Source: DATJPR01 sp963811705 (GTDB taxonomy: Bacteria; Bacteroidota; Ignavibacteria; UBA10030; UBA6906). Taken from it: 64,000 nucleotides of DNA. Below the pieces are notes generated by a model, which made no database searches, was not told the origin of the DNA, and saw only the letters and a program-made list of their open reading frames with translations. A program made the translations under genes and the position numbers. This document shows, in pieces, positions 16,859 through 25,228 of this stretch (position 1 is its first letter; every line of letters starts with the position of its first letter). Location of the stretch: NCBI GenBank assembly GCA_963811705.1, contig CAWESL010000003.1:434001-498000 (forward strand), written 5' to 3'.

Positions 16859-17422
16859 TTACTGTACCTGGAGCGTCAGATTTTCTATGACCAACGAACT
16901 AAAGTTCGGAATAGCGCTGCCGTCGGACTTGACAATCTCGAACGTTGAGGGAACAATCGTGAATGTCACTGCTCCCGTCGTTTTCCCCTGACATTTCAGG
17001 CGGGCCAGGACATTGCTGCCGTTGAATGCGCCCCCGATTCCGGCCTTGTAGGTTATGCCGAAGCTTACTTTTCCGGCCACGGAGTCGATCTGGATGACAT
17101 CGATGCTCGTGGAATCGTTCGCAATGAGCGGCCCAGGGGTGAAGTCCAGGATCCTCACTTTGTCCGGAGGATAGTTCAATTCAATTGCGGAACCGAAGGC
17201 CTGCGTGATATTGTAGTAAACAATCTTCGTGTAGAAGATGTCGCCGACAGCGACAGGATCTTTGGAGGTCGTGAGCGTCGCACTGAATTTTGTGCTGTTC
17301 GCAGGGAACGTCCAGTCTTCGCCGGTGGACGGGGGGGGCGGAGTGACAGGATTATTGCCGCTCTTGCTGCAGCCCGCAAAAAGGGCGGCCGCCATCATCA
17401 TCCACAAGAACAACTGTTTCAT
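16859..17422 (-). CDS. Lipoprotein with cohesin-like domain
   Basis: A 187-residue protein beginning MKQLFLWMMMAAALFAGCSK, a lipoprotein signal with the lipobox LFAGC. A short Pro/Thr/Gly linker follows. Residues about 45-187 have the pattern of a cohesin/CBM-like jelly roll: DPVAVGDIFYTKIVYYN, FGSAIELNYPPDKVRILDF, VSFGITYKAG, and ARLKCQGKTTGAVTFTI with the closing TFEIVKSDGSAI. Cohesins bind dockerins. The gene upstream in the same operon, whose stop is 18 nt away, encodes a metallopeptidase with a dockerin-like segment. A surface-anchored cohesin receptor for that enzyme is therefore plausible. GGAG precedes the ATG. The cohesin call rests on pattern recognition, not on a profile search. 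Confidence 0.72.
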   Translation of the reverse strand: MKQLFLWMMMAAALFAGCSKSGNNPVTPPPPSTGEDWTFPANSTKFSATLTTSKDPVAVGDIFYTKIVYYNITQAFGSAIELNYPPDKVRILDFTPGPLIANDSTSIDVIQIDSVAGKVSFGITYKAGIGGAFNGSNVLARLKCQGKTTGAVTFTIVPSTFEIVKSDGSAIPNFSSLVIENLTLQVQ

Positions 17423-17440
17423 CAGGATGCTCTCCAGGAT

Positions 17441-20092
17441 CTATTTTTCGAGAAGGAGTTGGCGCACAGCCCGGAACGAGCCTGCGGTCATACGGCAAAA
17501 ATAGACGCCGGAACTCACCTTGCGGCCTGCGGTATCGTCGCCTTCCCACACAACGTTGTGGCGACCGGCATCAACCGCGTTCAACACCCGTTCCCAGACC
17601 TTCTCTCCAAGCACAGAGTAGACCGCCAGTCGGACGACATCAACCCGCTCCGGAACGGAGAATGCAAGGGTCGTCGAGGGATTGAAGGGATTGGGGTAGT
17701 TCTGGTCGAGGGCATACGCGAAGGAGATCCCGAGATCCTTCGTCATGTAATCCACCAGGGCGCCCCGGATTTCCTTCATGCCTGGGTTCGGGCTTTGCGC
17801 GTCGATCGCGTCAAGAAGCTGTTGACACACCGATCGTGCATCCACGGTCCCGACCCGGGGGCTTGTCCTGGTAGAGGCCCAGTTCTGGATGATGCCCGCA
17901 ACATCGGCGGCGTTCACCACCCCGTCGCCATTGCAGTCGGCGTAGGCGGCCGCATCAGGCGACCATCCGAACGCAACCGTTTGCGCACCCCAGCTCAATG
18001 ACGCCCCGGCACGTGACGGGCCGGACTTCCCATAGTAGAGTCCAAGGGGAAGAACGTCGCGCACATCGACAGTTCCGTCATTGTTTGCATCGCCCGGATA
18101 AACAGTGAGCGATGTGTTTGCCGGCCCGAAACTCAGATACGCCCGAATGAGATAGGCCCACGTGCTGTCGCCGGCGGAATTCGAGGTCAGGTAGTACCAT
18201 GAAGGCGGTACCACTTCATTGTAGAGCGTGTAGCTGTGAATGCCATTCGTCGTCGGTTGCGGCGAGACCATCAGCCGCTGCTGAGTCGTCGAATCGCCGG
18301 AATAGGTAAATCCCACGGCGAACCGGTTCGAGGCATCGATGTTGTAAGACCGCAGGTCGACTGTCGCCCAATTGGACCATGGCACGGGATATGGGAACGT
18401 GGGGTTCGAAGTCCCCACAGCCGTTATCGGAGGAGACAATGGTGATCCGAGGATGTGCGCTGTGGAGCCAAACAGCCAGACTCCGCCGGTGATCGGCAAC
18501 GCCCTTCGGAGAGCGACGCGCACCGAATCGAGGTGCGCCCCCGTCACGCCATCGAACACAACACACACGGTATCGCCCCTCGTGAGGGCGAGGTACCCGG
18601 TGGGTTCCGTATTCTCATAGGCGAGGGTGATCTTCGTGGGGGCATTTCCGGTGGCCTGAATCGTGACCAGCTGAGAATCCGTTGCACTGGTATTCATCAA
18701 TGCGAGCGTGACCGTTTTGTACGTCGTTCCGAAATTCGGCTCCGTAAACTGGACGCCGGAAGTCAGCGGGCTTACCACGCTCGGCGTCCCGATCTCGACG
18801 ACCTTCGCGACGATGTTCGACGAGGTTGTTGTCGCCGTCACCGCGAGCGAATTCCCCGCAGTGAAGGAGACATACTTTGCTCCCAGTGGTTGGATCCATT
18901 CATTCGTCCCCGGGACATTCGGATTCGCGCGCGTGTCGGCGACGGCCTTGTCCAGTCCCTGGTAGAGATATCCGTAGCGCGGGTCCACCGACCGGTCATC
19001 GAGGGTGTTCGCAATTTCCCAGTCGAGGTAGACATCGTTGAACTGCCGCGTCGACGCAACCTGCTGCAGACCCCATGTAATACTGGGGATTCCGGAGAGT
19101 CCGGATTTCTGGACGATCTGCGCAAAGATCGCCATGCTGAACTGATCGCGAAGATAGGTAAAATACCGCGCCGCCCGGGAATAGTCGAACAGTACTTTGT
19201 TGATGTCATTCCCCCGCCAGTCGAGCAGATAGTGGTTCGGCTCGCTCGCAAAATAGAACTGCGAGTAAATCGGGTAACCGCAGTTCACTTCCGCCACCAG
19301 CGAACATCCTTCGTTCACAAACGAGATCTGCGACTTGTTGTAGTTCCAGTGGATCATATGCTGGAACTCGTGCGCCGTCGTCGACATCCCGCTGCGAAGA
19401 CCCGCACTCGATTTCAAATTCGTCGGATACGCGTCCAGAAAGTAGATCTCCGCGTTGTTGCTCCCCGCAACATTCACCTCGTTCAGACCGTAAAAATATC
19501 CCTCGATGTATCCACCCGACCCGCTCCACCCGTCCCGGATGTTCAGGATCAGAATGATGATCCGCGGATCGTTGTCCACATCCGGCGGGTTCCCGAACGC
19601 GTCCACATCCATCTGATACACCCCCTTCGACGAGTTTGACGGTACGCTGTTGTCAAAGGTGTTCATCACCGAGTCCACCACCCCCTGGTCCACCTTCCCG
19701 GTCGTCCACATCGAGTCTTCCACAAAGATATAACAGTGCACTCCCACCGCACGGCATGTCGCGTTCGTCAGATACTGGTTCGTCGTCGAATAGTCGTAGG
19801 CATACCACGCATGCGTCGACCCGACCGTGAAGCCCCAGGCCGCCGATTTCTTCAGGTTTGGCTGCCCCGCTTCCGGGTGCGCGGCCAGATACTGCAGGAG
19901 CGACTGTTCCTGATCATGCAGCAGGAGCGATCCGCAGATCGGATAAGCGCCCGGAACGCCCGACACCGGGTCCGGCAACGCCTTTTGAAGCGGCACAGCG
20001 ACAGGTTCCGCCGCCGTTTGAACCCGTACCTGCGCATTCGCCGGCAGGCGGCAAAGAAGCATGGTAAGGCAGAGGACGATCGCGGTCTTCAC
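17441..20092 (-). CDS. Secreted M30-like metallopeptidase with dockerin-like and T9SS domains
   Basis: An 883-residue exported protein. Start is GTG 20092 behind AAGGAG. The signal peptide ends LPANAQ. A zinc peptidase domain runs to about 400, with HEFQHMIHWN (His241, Glu242, His245) and FVNEGCSL (Glu261). A beta-rich module (about 490-655) includes GDTVCVVFDGVTGAHLDSVR. Residues about 660-735 have two calcium-loop repeats of dockerin type, GDANNDGTVDVRDVLPLG and ADCNGDGVVNAADVAGII, separated by an unusually long insert. The last 85 residues form a type A T9SS sorting domain (LDQNYPNPFNPSTTLAF, SSGVYFCRMTAG). The substrate is unknown. It lies between a small exported protein upstream and the cohesin-like lipoprotein downstream, all apparently one transcript. 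Confidence 0.82.
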   Translation of the reverse strand: MKTAIVLCLTMLLCRLPANAQVRVQTAAEPVAVPLQKALPDPVSGVPGAYPICGSLLLHDQEQSLLQYLAAHPEAGQPNLKKSAAWGFTVGSTHAWYAYDYSTTNQYLTNATCRAVGVHCYIFVEDSMWTTGKVDQGVVDSVMNTFDNSVPSNSSKGVYQMDVDAFGNPPDVDNDPRIIILILNIRDGWSGSGGYIEGYFYGLNEVNVAGSNNAEIYFLDAYPTNLKSSAGLRSGMSTTAHEFQHMIHWNYNKSQISFVNEGCSLVAEVNCGYPIYSQFYFASEPNHYLLDWRGNDINKVLFDYSRAARYFTYLRDQFSMAIFAQIVQKSGLSGIPSITWGLQQVASTRQFNDVYLDWEIANTLDDRSVDPRYGYLYQGLDKAVADTRANPNVPGTNEWIQPLGAKYVSFTAGNSLAVTATTTSSNIVAKVVEIGTPSVVSPLTSGVQFTEPNFGTTYKTVTLALMNTSATDSQLVTIQATGNAPTKITLAYENTEPTGYLALTRGDTVCVVFDGVTGAHLDSVRVALRRALPITGGVWLFGSTAHILGSPLSPPITAVGTSNPTFPYPVPWSNWATVDLRSYNIDASNRFAVGFTYSGDSTTQQRLMVSPQPTTNGIHSYTLYNEVVPPSWYYLTSNSAGDSTWAYLIRAYLSFGPANTSLTVYPGDANNDGTVDVRDVLPLGLYYGKSGPSRAGASLSWGAQTVAFGWSPDAAAYADCNGDGVVNAADVAGIIQNWASTRTSPRVGTVDARSVCQQLLDAIDAQSPNPGMKEIRGALVDYMTKDLGISFAYALDQNYPNPFNPSTTLAFSVPERVDVVRLAVYSVLGEKVWERVLNAVDAGRHNVVWEGDDTAGRKVSSGVYFCRMTAGSFRAVRQLLLEK
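19212..19952 (-). repeat. 741-bp near-identical tract, copy 2 (gene conversion)
   Basis: Partner of 15900-16640: same orientation, one mismatch by eye. It lies within the peptidase domain of the intact paralogue. Confidence 0.92.
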
Positions 20093-20134
20093 GCGGACTC
20101 CTTGAAATTGAATGACGGTAAACAGCCCATGCTC

Positions 20135-20497
20135 TCAACGACCGGTCGAATCGGCAGGTCCCCCTCGATGGCTGGATGGAAATGAGATTCCGCTGAATTC
20201 GATCACCGGGCCCTCGCGCAGTTGCTCGGTCCTCACAACGGTTATGACGACTTCTTTCCCCTGCCGTTGATACAGGGCGTCCTCCAGGTTCTTCGTACCG
20301 TGAATCCTGTGCATCTCGCCGGCGCTATCCTGGAGGGCCAGGTACGTGAAGGGCTCATTGCCAACGACATAGACAACCCCTCGCAGTGTTCCCTGAACGC
20401 CCGGAGCTTCCGACTCTCGTGAATGACCGCAGGCTTCAAATCCCACAAGCATGATGATACAAAAGATCGCTTCCGACAGCTTCAGAATCGATTGCAT
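20135..20497 (-). CDS. Small exported (lipo)protein, possible OB fold
   Basis: A 120-residue protein with an N-terminal hydrophobic segment ending MLVGFEACGHS. This resembles a lipoprotein signal, though FEAC is an imperfect lipobox. The rest alternates strands (GTLRGVVYVVGNEPFTYLALQDSAGEMHRIHG, then KEVVITVVRTEQL and VIEFSGISF) in a way that suggests a small OB-like barrel; this is inference. The function is unknown. It is the first gene behind the promoter at 20586-20614. It precedes the dockerin-bearing metallopeptidase by 42 nt, so it is likely co-expressed with that secreted-protein group. Confidence 0.65.
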   Translation of the reverse strand: MQSILKLSEAIFCIIMLVGFEACGHSRESEAPGVQGTLRGVVYVVGNEPFTYLALQDSAGEMHRIHGTKNLEDALYQRQGKEVVITVVRTEQLREGPVIEFSGISFPSSHRGGPADSTGR

Positions 20498-20585
20498 GCG
20501 ATGGACCTACGGAGGATTTCGTGACCGTTGCGATCGCCTGGCGCTCTCTCGACCCTGCCGCGGAGGCTATCGCCCAAGATAATGC

Positions 20586-20614
20586 AATATACTCTCTCTT
20601 GTCCTTTGTCGCAA
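20586..20614 (-). promoter_or_regulatory. Sigma-70-type promoter for the secreted-protein cluster
   Basis: On the minus strand, TTGCGA (20614-20609), 17 nt, then TATATT (20591-20586). The predicted start near 20579 leaves a leader of about 80 nt before the ATG at 20497. It lies in the gap downstream of uvrA. Confidence 0.6.
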
Positions 20615-20641
20615 ACTGCGCCGTCACACACCGATTTCCGC

Positions 20642-23596
20642 TCATCGGGTCGCACTCAGTTCCTTTTTGAGAAACGTGCCCGTTGCCGAATTTTTCGCGA
20701 CCGCGACCTGCTCGGGAGTCCCCGCGGCGACGATCTTCCCTCCTGAATCGCCTCCTCCCGGCCCGAGATCCACGACCCAGTCGGCAGTCTTGATCACATC
20801 GAGATTGTGTTCGATGACGACCACCGTGTTCCCTTTGTCCACCAACCGGTTCAGAACGTCGAGCAGCATCCGGATGTCTTCGAAATGGAGTCCCGTCGTC
20901 GGCTCGTCGAGGATATACACCGTGCTTCCCGTGCTCACGCGCGAAAGCTCGGTGGACAGTTTGACGCGTTGCGCTTCACCGCCGCTCAATGTCGTAGCCT
21001 GTTGTCCCAGGGTGATGTATCCAAGGCCGACATCATGGAGGGTCCCGAGTTTTCGCTGCACCGCCGGGATCTCGCTGAAGAACTCCACAGCCTCGGTCAC
21101 CGTCATCCGAAGCACATCGGCGATCGATTTTCCTTTGTAGAGGACCTGAAGGGTTTCGCGGTTGTACCGCCGGCCGCGACAGACATCGCACTGAACGAAG
21201 ACGTCGGGAAGGAAATTCATTTCGATCTTTTTCACGCCGTCGCCTTCACACGTCTCGCATCGCCCTCCCGCGACATTGAAGCTGAAGCGGCCCGGCTTGT
21301 ACCCCCGAATTTTCGCTTCCGGCAATTGGGAGAACAGGTCGCGGATCATGCCGAACACGCCCGTATACGTGGCGGGATTCGATCGCGGAGTCCGGCCGAT
21401 CGGCGACTGGTCGATCTCGATCACCTTGTCGATATGTTCGATTCCCACGATCTCCTTGTAAGCGAGAGGGACGGACCGGGAGCCGAAGAAGGTCCGCGCA
21501 AGGATCCTGTACAACGTTTCAGAGATCAGGGAGGATTTTCCGGACCCGCTCACACCTGTGACGGCAACAAAGGTTCCGAGCGGCAGGTCCAGCGTCACGT
21601 CCTGAAGATTATTCCCCGAGGCCCCTTTCAGGGTCAGGGTCGATCCGTTTCCCGGCCGGCGGGTCGGCGGGACAGGGATCGTCTTTTTCCCGCGAAGGTA
21701 ATGCGCCGTATACGAGATCGGTTCAAAACCGTTCCCGGATGCCGGAAGAGCGGAGTTCCGGAGCGCGAGTTTAGCCGGCGGCCCAGCCGTTACCAGTCGC
21801 CCGCCGTGCTCCCCGGCGCCCGGGCCAAGATCGATCACGTGATCCGCGCTTTCGATCATTTCCTTGTCATGCTCGACAACGATGACCGTATTGCCCAGAT
21901 CGCGAAGGCGTTTGAGGGATTCAATCAGCTTGATGTTGTCACGTTGATGCAATCCGATGCTCGGCTCGTCGAGAATATACAGGACTCCGACAAGCTGCGA
22001 CCCGATCTGGGTGGCGAGGCGGATGCGCTGCCCTTCGCCACCGGAGAGGGTCCGCGCGGCACGATCCAGTGTCAGGTAGTCGAGGCCGACGTTTTCGAGG
22101 AAGCCCAGTCGCTGACGGATCTCCTTCAGGATCGGCGAGGCGATCACCGCCGCGCGATCGGCGAATTTGAAGTCTGCGAAAAACCCGACCGCTTTCGAGA
22201 CCGGGAGCGAAACCACTTCCTGGATGTTGTAGCGATTGCCGGTCCGGCTGTCTTCGATCCGGATCGCGAGACTCTCCTTCTTCAGACGTCCGCCCTTGCA
22301 GGATGGACAGGGAATCGAGTTCATGAATGCTTCAACCCACTCACGGATATTATTCGAGGAGGACTCCGCATAATAATGCCGGAGCATCGCCAGCACCCCG
22401 GTGAAACGGTGCTTGTAGGTGACGGTGCGGCCGCCGGCGTACGAATACTCCATTTCGAACCGTTCGTCGCCGCCTCCGTACAGCAACACCTCCTTCGCCT
22501 GTTTGCTCAGCTTCTTCAGTGGTGTGTCAAAATCGAATCCGAGCTTCTTGGCGACCCCCCGGATCTGACTGAACGCCCAGGTCGACCGGGGCTTCCCGAA
22601 CGGCGCGAGGCCCTCCCCATTGATGCTTTTCGAAGGATCCGGGACAATCAACGCGACATCCAGCTCTTTCTTTTCGCCCAATCCGTTACAGTCGGGACAT
22701 GCGCCAAAGGGAGAGTTGAAGGAAAAGGAATTCGGCGCCGGGTCTTCATAGCTGATCCCGCAATACGTGCAGGCCAGGTGGCGGCTGTAGAGGATGTCCT
22801 CCCCCGTTGCTCCCCCTTTCCCCTTCCTCTTCGCGATCTTCGGCGCCGGGTCTTTCCCTTCGATGTTCGCGATCATCGATCCGTTCCCGAACCGGAGTGC
22901 GACCTCAACACTATCGGCGACGCGCGATCGGATCTTTTCTCCTCCCGTCACCCGATCGACAACGATCTCGATATTATGGACTTTGTACCGGTCCACGGTC
23001 ATTCCGGGAGTAATTTCACGCACCGCGCCGTCAACGCGGACGCGGAGGAATCCGTCTTTCAGGATTTCCTCGAAGAGTTCACGGTAGTGCCCTTTGCGGC
23101 CGCGCACAACCGGCGCGAGAATCTGAACGCGGCTGCCGGAGGGGAGGCCGGTCAGACTCTCGACAATCTGATCCGAGGTCTGCTTTTGAACCTTCCTCCC
23201 GCATTTTGCACAATACTGTACTCCGCAACGCGCAAAGAGCAGCCGCAAATAATCGTAGATCTCGGTCACCGTGCCGACGGTTGAGCGGGGATTGGGGCTG
23301 ATTGTTTTTTGTTCAATGGAGATTGCAGGACTCAATCCCTCGATGTAGTCGACGTCGGGTCGTTCCATGACGTCGAGAAATTGCCTCGCGTAAGCGGAAA
23401 GGCTCTCCACGAACCGCCGCTGCCCTTCGGCGTAGATGGTATCGAAGGCAAGCGTCGATTTTCCCGAGCCGGAAAGCCCGGTGATGACGACCAGAGCGTT
23501 CCGCGGGATGTCGACGTCGACATTCTTCAAATTATGTTCGCGCGCACCGCGAACGACGATCATCGCATCAGCGGGGCGGGTGGTTTCTGCAGGCAT
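20642..23596 (-). CDS. uvrA: Excinuclease ABC subunit A
   Basis: UvrA is the DNA damage-recognition ATPase of nucleotide excision repair; the dimer loads UvrB. Both ABC modules are present: ITGLSGSGKSTLAF and VTGVSGSGKSSLIS (Walker A), the signatures TLSGGEGQRIRLA and TLSGGEAQRVKL, and YILDEPSIGLHQRD and YILDEPTTGLHFED (Walker B). Zinc-binding cysteine pairs appear in CAKCGRKV, CTYCGISY-CPDCNGLG, CPSCKGGRLK and CETCEGDG-CDVCRGRR. GRTPRSNPATYTG is the damage-binding region. I chose ATG 23596 (984 residues); ATG 23563, which starts MIVVRGAREHNLKNV, is equally possible since neither has a strong ribosome site. It is downstream of and probably co-transcribed with the DUF58 gene. Confidence 0.96.
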   Translation of the reverse strand: MPAETTRPADAMIVVRGAREHNLKNVDVDIPRNALVVITGLSGSGKSTLAFDTIYAEGQRRFVESLSAYARQFLDVMERPDVDYIEGLSPAISIEQKTISPNPRSTVGTVTEIYDYLRLLFARCGVQYCAKCGRKVQKQTSDQIVESLTGLPSGSRVQILAPVVRGRKGHYRELFEEILKDGFLRVRVDGAVREITPGMTVDRYKVHNIEIVVDRVTGGEKIRSRVADSVEVALRFGNGSMIANIEGKDPAPKIAKRKGKGGATGEDILYSRHLACTYCGISYEDPAPNSFSFNSPFGACPDCNGLGEKKELDVALIVPDPSKSINGEGLAPFGKPRSTWAFSQIRGVAKKLGFDFDTPLKKLSKQAKEVLLYGGGDERFEMEYSYAGGRTVTYKHRFTGVLAMLRHYYAESSSNNIREWVEAFMNSIPCPSCKGGRLKKESLAIRIEDSRTGNRYNIQEVVSLPVSKAVGFFADFKFADRAAVIASPILKEIRQRLGFLENVGLDYLTLDRAARTLSGGEGQRIRLATQIGSQLVGVLYILDEPSIGLHQRDNIKLIESLKRLRDLGNTVIVVEHDKEMIESADHVIDLGPGAGEHGGRLVTAGPPAKLALRNSALPASGNGFEPISYTAHYLRGKKTIPVPPTRRPGNGSTLTLKGASGNNLQDVTLDLPLGTFVAVTGVSGSGKSSLISETLYRILARTFFGSRSVPLAYKEIVGIEHIDKVIEIDQSPIGRTPRSNPATYTGVFGMIRDLFSQLPEAKIRGYKPGRFSFNVAGGRCETCEGDGVKKIEMNFLPDVFVQCDVCRGRRYNRETLQVLYKGKSIADVLRMTVTEAVEFFSEIPAVQRKLGTLHDVGLGYITLGQQATTLSGGEAQRVKLSTELSRVSTGSTVYILDEPTTGLHFEDIRMLLDVLNRLVDKGNTVVVIEHNLDVIKTADWVVDLGPGGGDSGGKIVAAGTPEQVAVAKNSATGTFLKKELSATR

Positions 23597-23616
23597 TCGA
23601 CCAGCGGAATGTTGTA

Positions 23617-24516
23617 TTAGACAATACGGCGGCGCTTGCTCAAATATTCGGCAAGCGCGACATCGAACGGCGTTCCGGTGTCCAGAAGGACGTAGTCCAC
23701 TCCGTGTTCCCGGCATTCGCGTTTGTACTGTTCAACAAACGATGAAAGAGCTTTCCGGTAGGCGGACTGAATGTGCCACGGCTGCGTGGTGATGCGTTCA
23801 CCGGTTTCAAGATCGCGGAAGGCGGCGTCGTTCCCGAAAGCAAACGATCGCTCGAGGGGATCGAGGATATGGAGAACTATGACTTCATTCTTCTTGTGTC
23901 GGAAATGCTTCAGCGCCGTCATGACGTCTCGGGGCTCATCGAAAAGATCACTCAGGATAATGACCAGCCCCCGCCGTTTGATCCTGTCAGCAACCTGGTG
24001 GAGCGACGGGGCCGTGCCCGTTTTTCCGCCCGCCGACGCCCGCTGAAGAGCAAGGAGAATCTGACGAAGATACGTCCGCGTCGCATGCGGGGGGAGAAAT
24101 GCGGAAATCCGTTCGTCGAACAGCGTCAGCCCGACGGCATCCTGCTGCTTGATCATGAGAAACGCAAGGGCGGCGGCGAGATATGATCCGTACGTAAGTT
24201 TGGTGACGTTGCCGGGGGAGGCAAATCCCATCGACATGCTGGTGTCGAGGATAAGATACGATTTGAGGTTCGTCTCTTCCTCGAACTCCTTCACAAAGTA
24301 CCGGTCCGTCTTCCCGTAGAGTTTCCAATCGATTCTCCGGAGCTCGTCCCCCGGCATGTATTGCCGATGCTCGGCGAACTCCACGCTGAAACCATGGTAC
24401 GGGCTCTGATGGAGACCCGTGATAAATCCCTCGACGACAAGGCGCGCACGAAGTTCCATGTTGGAAAGCCGTGATACAACATGAGGCTGAAGATATTGCC
24501 GGTAGTCGTCGGACAC
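23617..24516 (-). CDS. DUF58 domain protein (vWA-like)
   Basis: A 299-residue protein of the DUF58 family, usually encoded with a MoxR-type AAA+ ATPase and membrane-bound vWA proteins. EFAEHRQYMPGDELRRIDWKLYGKTDRYFVKEFEEE is the conserved DUF58 core. LDTSMSMGF follows as a MIDAS-like metal motif, and RGLVIILSDLFDE is the second vWA strand. No MoxR gene is adjacent here, which is unusual. Neighbours are uvrA (21 nt downstream) and a TPR lipoprotein (18 nt upstream). The function is not established; no membrane segment is visible. Confidence 0.85.
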   Translation of the reverse strand: MSDDYRQYLQPHVVSRLSNMELRARLVVEGFITGLHQSPYHGFSVEFAEHRQYMPGDELRRIDWKLYGKTDRYFVKEFEEETNLKSYLILDTSMSMGFASPGNVTKLTYGSYLAAALAFLMIKQQDAVGLTLFDERISAFLPPHATRTYLRQILLALQRASAGGKTGTAPSLHQVADRIKRRGLVIILSDLFDEPRDVMTALKHFRHKKNEVIVLHILDPLERSFAFGNDAAFRDLETGERITTQPWHIQSAYRKALSSFVEQYKRECREHGVDYVLLDTGTPFDVALAEYLSKRRRIV

Positions 24517-24533
24517 AGGAGATCCGTTCTGGA

Positions 24534-25121
24534 TTACGATGATTTATTGTCGCGTGCAATCGTCCGTCGTGCCGGTTTCGTCGACATCTCGGGTTGCTCC
24601 GTGGTCGTATCAGGGATGGCCTCCTCGACCGGTTTTCCCAGGTGGTCCAGTTCAAACTGGGCCGACGACGCCATCTCGTCCTGCGGAAATCGTGCAAGGA
24701 ATTCCCGGTAGGCGGCAGCCGCACTGTCAAGATTGTGGATCTCGTTGTTGTAGATGAATCCGATCAGGAAAAGCGCGGAGGGCGCCTGGGCGCCTTCTGG
24801 GAACGCTGCGAGGTAGCGACGGTAGGCGTCGACGGCAAGTTGCGGTTCGTGCGTGTCGTTGTTTCGAATCGTCCCGATGAGATAGAGCGCCCGTTCAGCC
24901 TGTGGCGTGCCCGGATATTCAACGGCGACTTTTTCATAGGCCGCAATCGAGGGCTGGAAAAACGTCTTGAGATCGCCTGCCACCCGCACCGAATCCGCAG
25001 AGACCTCAGCCCGGGCATAGGTCTGTTCCGCGTTTTGCAGCATTTCCTCGACACTCGGTTTCTTGCACCCGCCGAGGACGACCATTGCAGGCAACACGAT
25101 CAGCCACAGTCGAGAATGCAT
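24534..25121 (-). CDS. TPR-containing lipoprotein
   Basis: A 195-residue protein starting MHSRLWLIVLPAMVVLGGCKK, a type II signal with lipobox VLGGC. Three TPR-like repeats follow, with paired lines such as AAYEKVAVEYPGTPQAERALY, AVDAYRRYLAAFPEGAQAPSA and AAYREFLARFPQDEMASSAQF. The layout resembles YbgF/CpoB- or BamD-type scaffolding lipoproteins of the cell envelope; I cannot tell which. A polar Thr/Glu/Pro tail ends the protein. I prefer ATG 25121 over 25136 because it places the charged residues correctly for a signal peptide. Confidence 0.8.
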   Translation of the reverse strand: MHSRLWLIVLPAMVVLGGCKKPSVEEMLQNAEQTYARAEVSADSVRVAGDLKTFFQPSIAAYEKVAVEYPGTPQAERALYLIGTIRNNDTHEPQLAVDAYRRYLAAFPEGAQAPSALFLIGFIYNNEIHNLDSAAAAYREFLARFPQDEMASSAQFELDHLGKPVEEAIPDTTTEQPEMSTKPARRTIARDNKSS

Positions 25122-25228
25122 TCCTATGATCTCCAAATTGATGACACGACATGCCTTGAATTTTTAAAGTACCCAAATCGACGCCGAGAATCAATTGCGG
25201 AAAAGCCACAGGGAAATCCCGGTGAGCC

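Noticed and set aside
18455..19639. Long plus-strand frame opposite the metallopeptidase, repeated identically at 15785-16327
   Set aside because: The identical parts arise from the gene-conversion tract on the other strand, not from a duplicated gene.
20807..23284. Long plus-strand frame opposite uvrA
   Set aside because: Antisense shadow of a highly conserved gene; no recognisable domain and biased composition.
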